From: Nitratidesulfovibrio termitidis HI1
GTDB taxonomy: Bacteria; Desulfobacterota; Desulfovibrionia; Desulfovibrionales; Desulfovibrionaceae
Length of the DNA: 64,000 nucleotides
Assembly (NCBI RefSeq): GCF_000504305.1
Contig: NZ_KI632512.1
Coordinates: forward strand, 4,019,639 to 4,083,638
Reading direction: 5' to 3'
Position numbers and translations under genes: made by a program. A model generated the notes under the pieces. It searched no databases, was not told the origin of the DNA, and saw nothing but the letters and a program-made list of their open reading frames with translations. Every line of letters begins with the position of its first letter. Within the stretch, counting starts at the first letter, position 1. Below, in pieces: positions 1 through 9,317 of this stretch.

Positions 1-1089
1 CAGCATGCCGAACATGAAGGCCATGGCAATGGCGAAGCCCACCACCCCGGTGTCCACCAGGAACTGGATGTACACCGAATGCGGGTGCTGGATGCGCGGC
101 GAATTGATGACCGGATGCAACCCCAGCGTCTTGAACGCCGGGGCGAACATGCCCATGCCCCACCCGGTCAGGGGGCGGGCCTCGATGACCTGCCATGCCA
201 TGCGCCACAGCTCGATGCGGCCGTCTTGCATGGCCGTTTCCAGGGTGATGCGCTGCGGGCCGAACAGTACGGCCAGAATGCCGATGCCAACGGGCGCCAG
301 CAGATACACGGGTTTCGGACGGGTGAACAGGCACCACAGCAGGAACAGGGCGGCCACGACGCCCAGGTAGCCGCTGCGGGCCTGGGCGAATATCCACAGG
401 TAGATGCCCGGCGCCAGGATCAGCGCGGTGACGGCGGCCCTGCGCCATGCGGAACGCGTTTGGGACTGCATGGCCCACAGGCCGCAGGCGGGCACCAGGA
501 TGAGCGCCATGTAGTCGCCCACCCGGTAGGTGGACAGGGAACCCGTGAGTCGGCCCGCCATGATGCTCGTGCCCTTGATGAGGTCGTAGCCGGTGACGTG
601 CTGGTAGATGCCGTCCAGGCCCTCGTAGATGCTGGCCACGGCAAAGGCCAGGACAAGGCGGCGCATGTCCCGCGTGTCCCGCACGCATTCCATGGCCACG
701 AAGGGCAGGGCGAAGCCCTTCCAGATGTTGGGCAGCACATAGACAAGGCTTTGGCGCGGGTCCAGCGACAGGGCCGTCTTCACGCAGATGAGCCCGTAGA
801 AAAGCACGAACAGCCACTTGAGCGGAAAGCGGCACAGGGTGGACTGCCGGTACCCCCAATAGTGGTAGGCAAGCAGGGCGGCCAGGCAAAGGATGGGGCC
901 GGTTTCGCGAAAGGCCTGCCCCAGCGGAAACGTGGCGCTGGAAAGCCAGAACAGCCAGAACAGCGCCGTGCGTGCCCATTCCGCCTTCTGCCGGTTGGGG
1001 GCAGCCCGGAAGCTGTCCGGGGCCGTGCGGATGCTGTCCAGGGCGGCAGCCAGTCTGGCTGCGACGGTACGGGGGCGAGTGTCGGTCAT
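1..1089 (-). CDS. O-antigen ligase family protein (3' end lies outside the window)
   Basis: Polytopic inner-membrane protein of the WaaL/Wzy_C type, which ligates or polymerises lipid-linked O-antigen. The frame is open from the ATG at 1089 to base 1 (363 codons), so the C-terminus is missing. Translation shows alternating hydrophobic segments, the family's periplasmic-loop pattern with an RSGYLG motif near residue 240, and a later HPHSVY motif near residue 340, equivalent to the conserved HPH of ligases. It is followed on the same strand by a GT4 glycosyltransferase only about 80 bp away, which fits a surface polysaccharide locus. Ligase and polymerase cannot be told apart without the rest of the gene. 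Confidence 0.8.
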   Translation of the reverse strand, partial: MTDTRPRTVAARLAAALDSIRTAPDSFRAAPNRQKAEWARTALFWLFWLSSATFPLGQAFRETGPILCLAALLAYHYWGYRQSTLCRFPLKWLFVLFYGLICVKTALSLDPRQSLVYVLPNIWKGFALPFVAMECVRDTRDMRRLVLAFAVASIYEGLDGIYQHVTGYDLIKGTSIMAGRLTGSLSTYRVGDYMALILVPACGLWAMQSQTRSAWRRAAVTALILAPGIYLWIFAQARSGYLGVVAALFLLWCLFTRPKPVYLLAPVGIGILAVLFGPQRITLETAMQDGRIELWRMAWQVIEARPLTGWGMGMFAPAFKTLGLHPVINSPRIQHPHSVYIQFLVDTGVVGFAIAMAFMFGML

Positions 1090-1168
1090 GCGCCACTCTT
1101 ATCCCACCCCGCGGGTTGCGGGAAGTGTCGTATGCGCCTGGCTGTGAAAACGTGCGGCAACGTAGTGA

Positions 1169-2281
1169 TCACCGTGTGCTTCCGGCAGGGTGTCCGGAGA
1201 TCAGGTCGGCATAGATTCCGTGCAGGGCCACGGCGTAGCGGTCCATGGTGTGCGGGGCGGACAGGCGGCGCGCCGCATCGGACAGGCGCTGGCGCAAGGG
1301 CGCGTCACGCAGGATGGCGAGCAGTTTGTCCGCAATGTCGGCAGGTTCGGTTTCGCACACCAGGGAAGCCTCCCCGGCCAGTTCCAGCATGGGCACGTGG
1401 CGGGAAACCACGCACGGCAGCCCGCAGTACATGGCTTCCAACTGGGCGATGAGGAACCCTTCGAACTGCGAGGGCATGGCGAACACGTCCGCCGCCTTGT
1501 AGAAGGCGGCCACGTCGGGCCGAAAGCCGGTCAGCGCCACGTGGTCGTGCAGGCCCAGTTCGTCGCGCAGGGCCTCTAGCCGGGACCGTTCCCCGCCTTC
1601 GCCCACCAGCGCCAGCGTGGCGGGCACGCCCGCATCACGCACCATGCGGATGGCCCGGATGAGCAGGTCGAAATTCTTCTGCCGCACGTAGCGCCCCACG
1701 GCCACCACCACCGGGCCGCCCAGGCCGAAGGCGGTGTGCAGGTCCAGCGGGGGCACGTTGAAGCGGCTCGCGTCGATGGCGTTGTACAGCACCTTCACCG
1801 GCCGGCCTGCCAGGTTGTGATCGGTGGCGACCACATCGGCCACGGCCTTGGACACGGCGAGGTACAACGTGGTGGAGTAGGACAGCAGCTTGTCGGAAAG
1901 TCTGCGGTGCAGGCGCTTCTCGTGCTTGGTGTTGCGCAGGTGGGTGATGACGGGAATACCCAGCCCCAGTGCGGCGATGCGTCCCAGATGGTTGGCGCTG
2001 AAATGCACGGTATGGATGATGTCGGGGGAAAATTCGCGCAGCATGGCGCGCAGGCGCAACGAGGTATCCAGCCGGTGCGAGGCGATGGTGCGGATGTGCG
2101 AGCCCACGCAGTGCACGTCGATGCCAGCCGCCCGGTATTCCGGCAACATCTGCCCCGTGCCGGACAGATTGAAGACGCGCGGCGTGACCAGACCGTTGGC
2201 CCGGTAGGCCTGAGCCAGGTCGAACAACCATTTTTCAATGCCGCCGAAGGGTAACCCCCCGACGAGATAGGCGATCTTCAT
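1169..2281 (-). CDS. GT4 family glycosyltransferase
   Basis: Cytoplasmic retaining glycosyltransferase of 370 residues with the GT-B fold. The N-terminus MKIAYLVGGLPFGGIEKW carries the GG(I)E acceptor-side loop typical of GT4. The C-terminal half has VAVGRYVRQKNFDLLI and a FEGF motif (SQFEGFLIAQLEAM) that contains the E-x7-E donor-binding signature. The start at 2281 is chosen because homologous sequence begins there; the longer upstream reading frame is Arg/Pro-rich noise. It lies just upstream of the O-antigen ligase on the same strand and probably adds a sugar to lipopolysaccharide or another surface glycan. Donor and acceptor sugars cannot be read from the sequence. Confidence 0.85.
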   Translation of the reverse strand: MKIAYLVGGLPFGGIEKWLFDLAQAYRANGLVTPRVFNLSGTGQMLPEYRAAGIDVHCVGSHIRTIASHRLDTSLRLRAMLREFSPDIIHTVHFSANHLGRIAALGLGIPVITHLRNTKHEKRLHRRLSDKLLSYSTTLYLAVSKAVADVVATDHNLAGRPVKVLYNAIDASRFNVPPLDLHTAFGLGGPVVVAVGRYVRQKNFDLLIRAIRMVRDAGVPATLALVGEGGERSRLEALRDELGLHDHVALTGFRPDVAAFYKAADVFAMPSQFEGFLIAQLEAMYCGLPCVVSRHVPMLELAGEASLVCETEPADIADKLLAILRDAPLRQRLSDAARRLSAPHTMDRYAVALHGIYADLISGHPAGSTR

Positions 2282-2550
2282 TGCGGAATTTCCGATGGCG
2301 GTTTCTGGGCAGTGCCGCATGCGTGGCTGGCCGGGCCAAGGCACTGGCGAGCACGGCATGTGCCGGAGAGTCGGGCGCGAATGCTGAACGGTCCTACCCG
2401 CAGCCCGCCACATGGTCAAGGGCCACTGACATGGGAAGCGGCGCGGGCAGGGGGGCTGTGTCATTGCCCGTGCTGCCAGTTACGCGGGGAGGGGGCCGCG
2501 CGCAACCGCACGCTTCGCGGCGTTGTCCACCCGACAGTACGCGACCGCGC

Positions 2551-2580
2551 GTGACCGTATGTGACCGTATGTGACCGTAT
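2551..2580. repeat. 10-bp tandem repeat (3 units)
   Basis: Three perfect copies of GTGACCGTAT in the 487-bp intergenic region between the divergent GT4 and sigma-54 regulator genes, with degenerate partial copies before (from 2541) and after (to 2593). No coding function is apparent. Confidence 0.9.
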
Positions 2581-2621
2581 GTCCGTATGTGACAGGCGCA
2601 ACAGCGCAACAGGGGCGACCG

Positions 2622-2693
2622 GCACGACCGGCAGAACTGGCACGACCGACAGAACAGGCGCGACCGGCTGAGCAGGCGCGACCGGCTGAGCAG
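2622..2693. repeat. 18-bp tandem repeat (4 units)
   Basis: Four 18-bp units. The last two are identical (GCGCGACCGGCTGAGCAG at 2658 and 2676); the first two (2622 and 2640) are diverged. The array sits about 75 bp upstream of the sigma-54 activator start. The rest of the 2282-2768 gap shows no gene. Confidence 0.9.
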
Positions 2694-2768
2694 GGGCAAG
2701 CGGACAATCGGTTTTTCCTCCGTGTTCCATCAGTTGATAAAGCTTAAGGTTGCGGGTACAAGGGTCTA

Positions 2769-4259
2769 ATGTCCGCCCGGCGCATACTATTCCTCGCTCC
2801 GGCCACCGCCGTGACCCGAATCTTCCCCAAGCTGCGCGATGCGGGATTCGAGGTCGGCATCGCCGAGAACCTCAAGGGTGCCTCCGCCTTCATCCGCAAG
2901 TCGGGCCCGGCCGTGATTTTTTCACGCCCCAGCCTGCCCGGGTACAAGGTGGACGATCTGCTTGCCGTGGGTGCGGACGACCCTGCCTTTCCCCCCGTCA
3001 TCGTGTTTGCCGAAAAGGGCTCGGCGGAAGAAGCCGAGCGCTGCATGTCGCTGGGCGCGCGCGACTACTGGCTTGAACCGCTGCTGTTCGAGAAGGTGGT
3101 GGCCGCCTTGCCCGCGCCGCGCCGCGTCGCCGCGCCCGTGCCCCCTTCGTCCACCCTGGGCGGTCGCACGCCGGAACAGCGCCCCGGCGTGCCGCGCATC
3201 GTGGGCGACCACCCCGCCGTGCGCCGCGTGCTGGCCCTGGCCCGCCAGGTGGCTCCTTCGCGCGCAACGGTGCTCATTTCCGGAGAATCGGGCACCGGCA
3301 AGGAAATGTTCGCGCGGTTCCTGCACGGCTGGAGCGACCGGGCCGAAGGCCCCTTCGTTGCCGTGAACTGCGCGGCCCTGCCGGAACACCTGCTGGAAAG
3401 CGAACTGTTCGGCCACGAGAAGGGATCGTTCACCGGGGCCATCGCCCGCAAGCTGGGCAAGTTCGAACTGGCCAGCGGCGGCACCATCCTGCTGGACGAA
3501 ATTTCCGAGATGGATCTTGGCCTGCAAGCCAAGCTGCTGCGCGTGCTGCAGGAAAGCGAGATCGACCGCGTGGGCGGCACGGAAACCGTGAAGGTGGACG
3601 TGCGGGTGCTGGCCACCACCAACCGCGATCTGGATGACTGGGCGAAGCAGGGCAAGTTCCGGCAGGACCTGTTCTTTCGCCTGAACGTCATCCCCCTGCG
3701 CCTGCCTGCCCTGCGCGAGCGCGGCGACGACGTGGTGGTGCTGGCCCGGCATTTTGCCGCCACCTACGTGCGCGAGTACGGCCTTGCACCCGTCGAATTT
3801 TCGCCCGAGGCCGAAGAGTGGCTGCAGCACTACGACTGGCCGGGCAACGTGCGCGAGTTGCAGAACCTGATGGAGCGCGCAGTGCTGCTGGCCGGGGGGC
3901 GGGCCATCACCACCCGGCACTTTCTGCTCGACCCCGACACCTGGCCGCTGTTCGAAGAGGGTGACCTGCTCTCCGGAACTGGCGAGGGCGAGGGTGCCGT
4001 TCCGGCAGGGGCGGGTGCGGACGGCGCAGGAGATGCGTCCGGTTCCTCCGGGTTCGCTGCGGATGGCGGTCCCGATGGCGGCGGTTCCTTCCCCGGCGGG
4101 GTCATTCCCCTGCACGAGATGGAGCGCATCATGATCCTGAAGGGGCTGGAGGTCACCTCCGGCAACCGTACCCAGGCGGCGGAACTGCTGGGCATCTCGG
4201 TACGCACCCTGCGCAACAAGCTCAACGAATACCGCGGAATGGGCATAGAAGTGGCCTGA
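2769..4259 (+). CDS. Sigma-54-dependent transcriptional activator with degenerate receiver domain
   Basis: NtrC-type enhancer-binding protein, 496 aa. Residues 1-115 look like a receiver fold, but the acidic pocket is missing: the N-terminal strand reads ILFLAPA instead of the usual IxxVDD, and the phospho-acceptor position in SRPSLPG is Arg53. Phosphorylation control is therefore unlikely. The AAA+ core (about 140-380) is intact: Walker A GESGTGKE, the sigma-54 contact loop as GSFTGA (variant of GAFTGA), Walker B TILLDEIS, and WPGNVREL. A linker rich in Gly/Ala precedes a Fis-type helix-turn-helix at the end ([20 protein letters not shown]). It lies upstream of aconitase, but a 446-bp gap separates them, so its targets are unknown. 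Confidence 0.9.
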   Translation: MSARRILFLAPATAVTRIFPKLRDAGFEVGIAENLKGASAFIRKSGPAVIFSRPSLPGYKVDDLLAVGADDPAFPPVIVFAEKGSAEEAERCMSLGARDYWLEPLLFEKVVAALPAPRRVAAPVPPSSTLGGRTPEQRPGVPRIVGDHPAVRRVLALARQVAPSRATVLISGESGTGKEMFARFLHGWSDRAEGPFVAVNCAALPEHLLESELFGHEKGSFTGAIARKLGKFELASGGTILLDEISEMDLGLQAKLLRVLQESEIDRVGGTETVKVDVRVLATTNRDLDDWAKQGKFRQDLFFRLNVIPLRLPALRERGDDVVVLARHFAATYVREYGLAPVEFSPEAEEWLQHYDWPGNVRELQNLMERAVLLAGGRAITTRHFLLDPDTWPLFEEGDLLSGTGEGEGAVPAGAGADGAGDASGSSGFAADGGPDGGGSFPGGVIPLHEMERIMILKGLEVTSGNRTQAAELLGISVRTLRNKLNEYRGMGIEVA

Positions 4260-4390
4260 CGCCCCTTGCGGGCCGCGGTGATGTGCACTACACCGGACAA
4301 GCCGCCCGGAACCCCACGCGCGGGTTCGCGGGCGGTTGCGGCATGAGGCCCCGGCATCGGGAGCCGCATGGCGGCACGTATCACCGTGGC

Positions 4391-4496
4391 GTCCGCGATG
4401 ATGTCCGCGATGATGTCTGCGATGATGTTCGTCGTGATGTCAGGCGGTTGGCGTGACGTTCCGCCAGACGTTCAGCCGGACGTTCAGCCGGACGTC
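4391..4496. repeat. Two 12-bp tandem repeat arrays
   Basis: Three units of GTCCGCGATGAT (4391-4426, third unit with one change) and, 35 bp later, three units of CAGCCGGACGTT-like sequence (4461-4496). They occupy the 446-bp gap between the sigma-54 activator and the aconitase gene; nothing else is evident in that gap. Confidence 0.85.
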
Positions 4497-4705
4497 CGCC
4501 CGGTGTCGCACCCGGTGCCCTTTCACGCCTTGCCCGGCCTTTTGCATGTCTTTGCGCCGATGTTTCGCGGGTGCCGGATCAGCAACCGGCCCGCAACCAT
4601 ATGATGCAGTGTGTCCCAGGGACCTTCGGCCCGCCGGACGAACCAGCTTACGGGCGGCGCGGGTGCGCACGCCATACCGGCAACGCCGAATCCACGAGGG
4701 GTAGC

Positions 4706-6631
4706 ATGTCCATGAACCTTACGCAGAAGATCATCGCGGCGCATCTCGTCAGCGGAGAGATGGCCCCCGGGGCCGAAATCGGCCTGCGCATCGACCAGAC
4801 CCTGACCCAGGACGCCACCGGCACCATGGCCTACCTGCAATTCGAGGCCATGGGCGTTGACCGCGTGCGCACCGACCTTTCGGTGAGCTACGTGGACCAC
4901 AACACCCTGCAGATGGGCTTCCGCAACCCGGACGACCACCGCTTTCTGCGAACCGTGGCCGCCAGGCACGGCGTGATCTTCTCGCCCCCCGGCACCGGCA
5001 TCTGTCACCAGCTGCATCTGGAAAATTTCGCGCTGCCCGGCGCAACGCTGGTCGGCTCCGACAGCCACACCCCCACGGCGGGCGGCATCGGCAGCCTGGC
5101 CATGGGCGCGGGCGGTCTTTCCGTGGCCCTGGCCATGGCGGGCGAACCGTACTTCATCTCCATGCCCCGCGTGGTCAAGGTGCGCCTGGAAGGCCGCCTG
5201 ACCGGCTGGGCGTCGGCCAAGGACGTCATCCTGCACCTGCTCGGGCTGCTCACGGTCAAGGGCGGGGTGGGCAAGGTGTTCGAATTCGCCGGGCCGGGCG
5301 TGGCCACCCTGAGCGTGCCCGAGCGCGCGGTGATCACCAACATGGGCGCGGAACTGGGCGCCACGGCGTCCCTGTTCCCCAGCGACGAGCGCACCCGCGC
5401 CTTCCTGGCCTCCATGGACCGCGAGGGCGACTGGAAGGAACTCCGCGCAGACGCTGACGCCGCCTACGACGACGAAATCGTCATCGACCTTTCCGCGCTG
5501 GTGCCGCTGGTGGCCCAGCCGCACATGCCCGACCGGGTGGTGCCCGTGGCCGAACTGGCGGGCCTTTCCGTGGATCAGGTGGCCATCGGTTCGTGCACCA
5601 ACTCGTCCTATGCCGACATGCGCATGGTGGCCGAGGTGCTGCGCGGCAAGCTGGTGCACGTGGGCACCGACACCATGGTCTCGCCCGGCTCCAAGCAGGT
5701 GCTGAAGATGCTGGCCGCCGAAGGGCTGGTGGAGCCGCTGCTGGACGCGGGCGTGCGCATTCTTGAATGTTCGTGCGGGCCGTGCATCGGCATGGGCGGC
5801 TCGCCCGTGTCGGGCGGGGTCAGCGTGCGCACCTTCAACCGCAACTTCGAAGGCCGCAGCGGCACCAAGGACGCCAGGGTGTACCTGGTCTCGCCGCTTA
5901 CCGCCGCCATGGCCGCGCTGCAGGGGCAGTTCACCGACCCGGCCACCTGGGGCACGCCCCCGGCCCAGCCGGAACTGCCTGCCAAGGCGCCCTCCATCCG
6001 CCACCTGTTCGTCTTCCCGCCCGAGGACGGCAGCGGCGTTGAAGTGCTGCGCGGGCCCAACATCGTGGCGCTGGAACAGTTCACCGCCATGGACGACACG
6101 GTGACCGCGCCGGTGGTCATCAAGCTCGGCGACGACATCACCACCGACCACATCATGCCCGCCGGGGCGGAGATCACCTCGTTGCGCTCCAACGTGCCCG
6201 CCATCGCGCAGCACGTGTTCGGCCGGGTCGACGCGGATTTCGTGGCCCGCGCCAAGGTGGCGGGCGTCGGGGTCATCGTGGCCGGGGACAACTACGGCCA
6301 GGGCTCCAGCCGCGAGCACGCCGCGCTGGCTCCGCGCCATCTGGGCATTCGCGCGGTCATCGTGCGTTCGCTGGCGCGCATCCACCGGGCCAACCTGGTG
6401 AACTTCGGCATCCTGCCGCTGATCCTGTGCGACCGGGCCGACTACGACAGGCTGGCCGTGGGCGGTACGGTGACCATTCCCGCTGCGACCATCACCGCGG
6501 GAGGAGAGGTGGACGTGCAGGTGGAGGGCGTGGGCGCCATCCGCGTGCGGAACGATTTGACGCAGAAGGAATTGGATATTATCCGGGCAGGCGGATTGCT
6601 GAACCACGTCCGCCTTTCCAGAAAACAGTAG
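4706..6631 (+). CDS. Aconitate hydratase
   Basis: [4Fe-4S] hydro-lyase interconverting citrate and isocitrate in the cytoplasm; in Desulfovibrio-type organisms it feeds the biosynthetic (incomplete) TCA branch. The 641-aa product has the aconitase/isopropylmalate isomerase domains in order: large Fe-S domain (about 1-420) and the swivelling C-terminal domain with GQGSSREHAALAPR, which binds substrate. Cluster ligands are Cys297 (GSCTNSS) and Cys357/Cys360 (CSCGPCIG). The protein is shorter than AcnA (about 890 aa) and matches the compact aconitase subgroup near 640-660 aa. The start at 4706 (MSMNLTQK) is where homology begins. It is followed by the PpiD-like gene 116 bp downstream. Confidence 0.93.
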   Translation: MSMNLTQKIIAAHLVSGEMAPGAEIGLRIDQTLTQDATGTMAYLQFEAMGVDRVRTDLSVSYVDHNTLQMGFRNPDDHRFLRTVAARHGVIFSPPGTGICHQLHLENFALPGATLVGSDSHTPTAGGIGSLAMGAGGLSVALAMAGEPYFISMPRVVKVRLEGRLTGWASAKDVILHLLGLLTVKGGVGKVFEFAGPGVATLSVPERAVITNMGAELGATASLFPSDERTRAFLASMDREGDWKELRADADAAYDDEIVIDLSALVPLVAQPHMPDRVVPVAELAGLSVDQVAIGSCTNSSYADMRMVAEVLRGKLVHVGTDTMVSPGSKQVLKMLAAEGLVEPLLDAGVRILECSCGPCIGMGGSPVSGGVSVRTFNRNFEGRSGTKDARVYLVSPLTAAMAALQGQFTDPATWGTPPAQPELPAKAPSIRHLFVFPPEDGSGVEVLRGPNIVALEQFTAMDDTVTAPVVIKLGDDITTDHIMPAGAEITSLRSNVPAIAQHVFGRVDADFVARAKVAGVGVIVAGDNYGQGSSREHAALAPRHLGIRAVIVRSLARIHRANLVNFGILPLILCDRADYDRLAVGGTVTIPAATITAGGEVDVQVEGVGAIRVRNDLTQKELDIIRAGGLLNHVRLSRKQ

Positions 6632-6747
6632 GGTGTCCTTGCCGGGGTTCCGCACGGAACCTCCGGCACCCCCGGCCCCCCGACGCAACCGCTTGCAACG
6701 ACGGACGCACCGGGGGGCATTGGCGCACACCGCAATGGAGTTTCTCA

Positions 6748-8640
6748 ATGCTTGAACTGATCCGTGCCCACGCGCAGTCGTGGGGCGTGAAGATCGCCTT
6801 CGGCGTGATCATCCTCGTATTCGTCTTCTGGGGCGTGGGCTCCATGAACAACAGTTCGTCAGGCGCCCTTGCCACGGTGAACAGGAAGTCCATCCTGCTC
6901 CAGGAGTTCGGGCGCGAATACGAGCGCCAGGTGGAGGCGCTGCGCAGCCGCTACCCCGGCATCACTGCCGAGGACATGAAGCAGATGGGCCTCAAGCGCC
7001 AGGTGTTGCAGTCCATGATCACCGAACGCCTGCTGACCGACGAGGCCGCGCGCGTCGGGCTTTCGGTGTCGCCGGTGGAACTGCGCCGCTCCATCGAGTC
7101 CATATCGGCCTTCCGCAACGGCGACGGCAAGTTCGACGCCGAGGTGTACCGTTCCGTGCTCAAGGGCCAGCAGACCACCCCCGGTCGCTTCGAGGACGGC
7201 ATCCGCCACGACATGCTGCTGCAGAAGCTGCGCGACCGGGTCACCTCGCCCGCTTCGGTCACCGATGAAGAAGCCCGCGCCCTGTTCGACTACGGTCGTG
7301 AGCGCCGGACCATCGAATACATGCTGTTTCCGCTGGAAGACTACGTGCTCAAGGTGACTCCCACCGACGAGCAGATCGCGGAACGCTACAACGAGAACAT
7401 GGATGCCTGGCGCAACCCCCAGCGCATCAGCCTGGACGCGGTCACCCTGACCCCGGCCAGCCTGGCCGCCAGCGTGGAGATTCCCGAATCGGCCATCGCC
7501 GCTTTCTACGCGGATAACGCCGAAACGTATTTCGTGGAGCCGGAGCGCGTGCGCGCCCGCCACATCCTGTTCATGGCCCAGGAAGGGGCGAGCAAGGAAG
7601 AGGATGCCGCGGCCCACGCCAAGGCCGAGGACGTCATTGCCCAGTTGAAGAAGGGCAAGGACTTTGCCACGCTGGCCACGAAATTGTCCGACGACAAGGG
7701 CAGCGGCGCGCAGGGCGGCGACCTTGGCTGGTTCACCAAGGGCCAGATGGTGCCCCCCTTCGAGGAAGCCGCGTTTGCCCTGAAGCCCGGCGAGGTCAGC
7801 GCGCCCGTGCGTACCGCCTTTGGCTGGCACGTCATCAAGCTGGAAGCGCACGAAGCCCAGCGCACCCGTGCCCTGGACGAAGTGCGCGGTGAGATCCGCC
7901 AGCGCCTGGGCGAGGAGAAGGCCTCCGAACGGATGCACGACGCCCTGGATACCGCGCTGGAAATGGCGGGCGCGGGCAAGTCCATCGACGACATCGCCAA
8001 GGCGCTGAAGCTGGAGCACAAGCCCACCGGCCTGTTCTCGCGGGCGGATGCGGGCGCCGCGGTCGGCCTGAAGGGTCAGTCCGTGGGCACCGCCTTCACC
8101 ACCCCGGCCGGCACGGTCATCGACACCCCCCTGGAAGTCGAGGGCGGGTACATGATCGCCGCCGTGCTGGAATCTCAGCCGGAAAGCGTGACCCCGCTGG
8201 AAAAGGTGAAGGAAGAAGTGGCCGCCCAGGTGCGCCGTATCGAAGGCGCCAAGCTGGCGGTGAAGGCCGCGCAGGAAGCCGGGGCCACGTTGGCCGATGG
8301 CGTGCCCGCCGAGCTTGCCGCCAGGGTGAAGGCCGCCGATCCCTTCGGTCGCAACGGCGTCATCGCCCCCTTCGGCCAGAGCCGTGCGCTGGTGGATGCC
8401 GCCTTTGCCGCCGCCCCCGGCGTCTGGCAGCCCGCCCCGGTGGATACCTCGTCCGGCGCCGTGCTGTTCCGGGTCAAGGACGTGCAGCGCCCCACCGACG
8501 CCGAATGGACCGCCGCCGCTGAAACGGTGCGCGCCACCGTGTTGTCCGCCAAGCGTGAGGAACTGTTCCGCGTGTTCGTGGGCGAGCTTTCCGCCGTCGC
8601 CAAGATCGAACTGCGCAACGCCAAGCTGCTCGACGACTGA
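6748..8640 (+). CDS. PpiD/SurA-type membrane-anchored peptidyl-prolyl isomerase
   Basis: Periplasmic folding factor of 630 residues. A single N-terminal membrane anchor (about residues 12-32, IAFGVIILVFVFWGVG) is followed by a SurA_N-like helical domain (40-210) that cradles unfolded outer-membrane or exported proteins, then a parvulin domain (about 268-365) with the hallmarks RARHILF, GGDLGWF and GWHVIKLE. A long C-terminal PpiD-like region follows. Compared with E. coli PpiD (623 aa) the length is typical. The ATG at 6748 is preceded by a GGAG-type ribosome site; the longer frame upstream overlaps the aconitase gene and is not coding. A strong terminator follows at 8667. Confidence 0.9.
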   Translation: MLELIRAHAQSWGVKIAFGVIILVFVFWGVGSMNNSSSGALATVNRKSILLQEFGREYERQVEALRSRYPGITAEDMKQMGLKRQVLQSMITERLLTDEAARVGLSVSPVELRRSIESISAFRNGDGKFDAEVYRSVLKGQQTTPGRFEDGIRHDMLLQKLRDRVTSPASVTDEEARALFDYGRERRTIEYMLFPLEDYVLKVTPTDEQIAERYNENMDAWRNPQRISLDAVTLTPASLAASVEIPESAIAAFYADNAETYFVEPERVRARHILFMAQEGASKEEDAAAHAKAEDVIAQLKKGKDFATLATKLSDDKGSGAQGGDLGWFTKGQMVPPFEEAAFALKPGEVSAPVRTAFGWHVIKLEAHEAQRTRALDEVRGEIRQRLGEEKASERMHDALDTALEMAGAGKSIDDIAKALKLEHKPTGLFSRADAGAAVGLKGQSVGTAFTTPAGTVIDTPLEVEGGYMIAAVLESQPESVTPLEKVKEEVAAQVRRIEGAKLAVKAAQEAGATLADGVPAELAARVKAADPFGRNGVIAPFGQSRALVDAAFAAAPGVWQPAPVDTSSGAVLFRVKDVQRPTDAEWTAAAETVRATVLSAKREELFRVFVGELSAVAKIELRNAKLLDD

Positions 8641-8666
8641 TCTTCAAGCGCCAACAGGATACGCAC

Positions 8667-8703
8667 AAGGCCGCCCCTCCTCACGGAAGGGCGGCCTTTC
8701 TCG
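8667..8703 (+). terminator. Rho-independent terminator after the PpiD-like gene
   Basis: A 14-bp stem with one mismatch (AAGGCCGCCCCTCC / GGAAGGGCGGCCTT), loop TCAC, followed by TTTC. It lies 27 bp after the stop codon. Confidence 0.9.
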
Positions 8704-8739
8704 TTGCACGCGGAGCCTGCCGGCTGTGGCGTTCCTGCG

Positions 8740-9075
8740 TCAGCAGGTACAGCCGGGGCGCAGCAGTTCCTCGCGCACGCAGGGGGTGATGTCGTTGGCG
8801 TAGTGCAGGTACACTCCTTCCACACCCGCCAGGGGTGTCCAGTAGGTGTCGATGAAGCGCTTTCCTGCTTCGTTGTAGCTCAGGCTGCGGACGCAGGCAT
8901 TGTCGCGCACGGCCTGGTTGGCCCTGCATGCGGCGCAGGGCTTTTCCGGGCCACACAGGGTGAAGCACTTGCGTCCCGGCTCGATGCCAGCGGCCAGTGC
9001 CGCCGCGTTGGCGGCCACGATGGTGCGGTTGGACCGGGTGAGCATGACCGGGGATGGGTGCTTGTCCCACATCAT
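8740..9075 (-). CDS. Small cysteine-rich PAS-like protein
   Basis: A 111-aa soluble protein. The middle (NRTIVAANAAA...) and the end (HYANDIT) read like the first strands and last strand of a PAS fold, and between them lies a cysteine cluster, CFTLCGPEKPCAAC, plus further Cys residues before and at the C-terminus (GCTC). The in-frame stop at 9133-9135 and the absence of other start codons fix the start at 9075 or 9072. Such Cys-bearing single PAS modules are common in sulfate reducers, where they may bind a metal, heme or Fe-S group, but the ligand here is unknown. It is transcribed divergently from the AraC-type regulator, with about 240 bp between them. Confidence 0.7.
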   Translation of the reverse strand: MMWDKHPSPVMLTRSNRTIVAANAAALAAGIEPGRKCFTLCGPEKPCAACRANQAVRDNACVRSLSYNEAGKRFIDTYWTPLAGVEGVYLHYANDITPCVREELLRPGCTC

Positions 9076-9317
9076 GTGAAAGGCTTCCAGAATGTTGGGT
9101 GCAATGTCGCCGGGTGTCGCGGCGGCGTGGGGCTAGTCGAGGGGGGCCATGTGTCCTCCGTGTCTTGCGGGTATTGCCGGTGGCAGGGGCGGGGCCGGGG
9201 GGGGCGATGCAGGTGGTGCTGGCGCATCGCCTGGGGTATGCTGCGACATGGATGCCAGTTCGGGGCATTTTTAATTACCCTGAATGCCATGCTATGCAAT
9301 GAACATCAGGGAGTGAA

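Noticed and set aside
79-1452. 457-codon plus-strand frame across the first two genes
   Set aside because: It is opposite both the O-antigen ligase and the GT4 gene; His/Gln/Arg-rich shadow composition.
4523-6748. 741-codon frame antisense to aconitase
   Set aside because: Shadow frame of a GC-rich gene; no domain resemblance.
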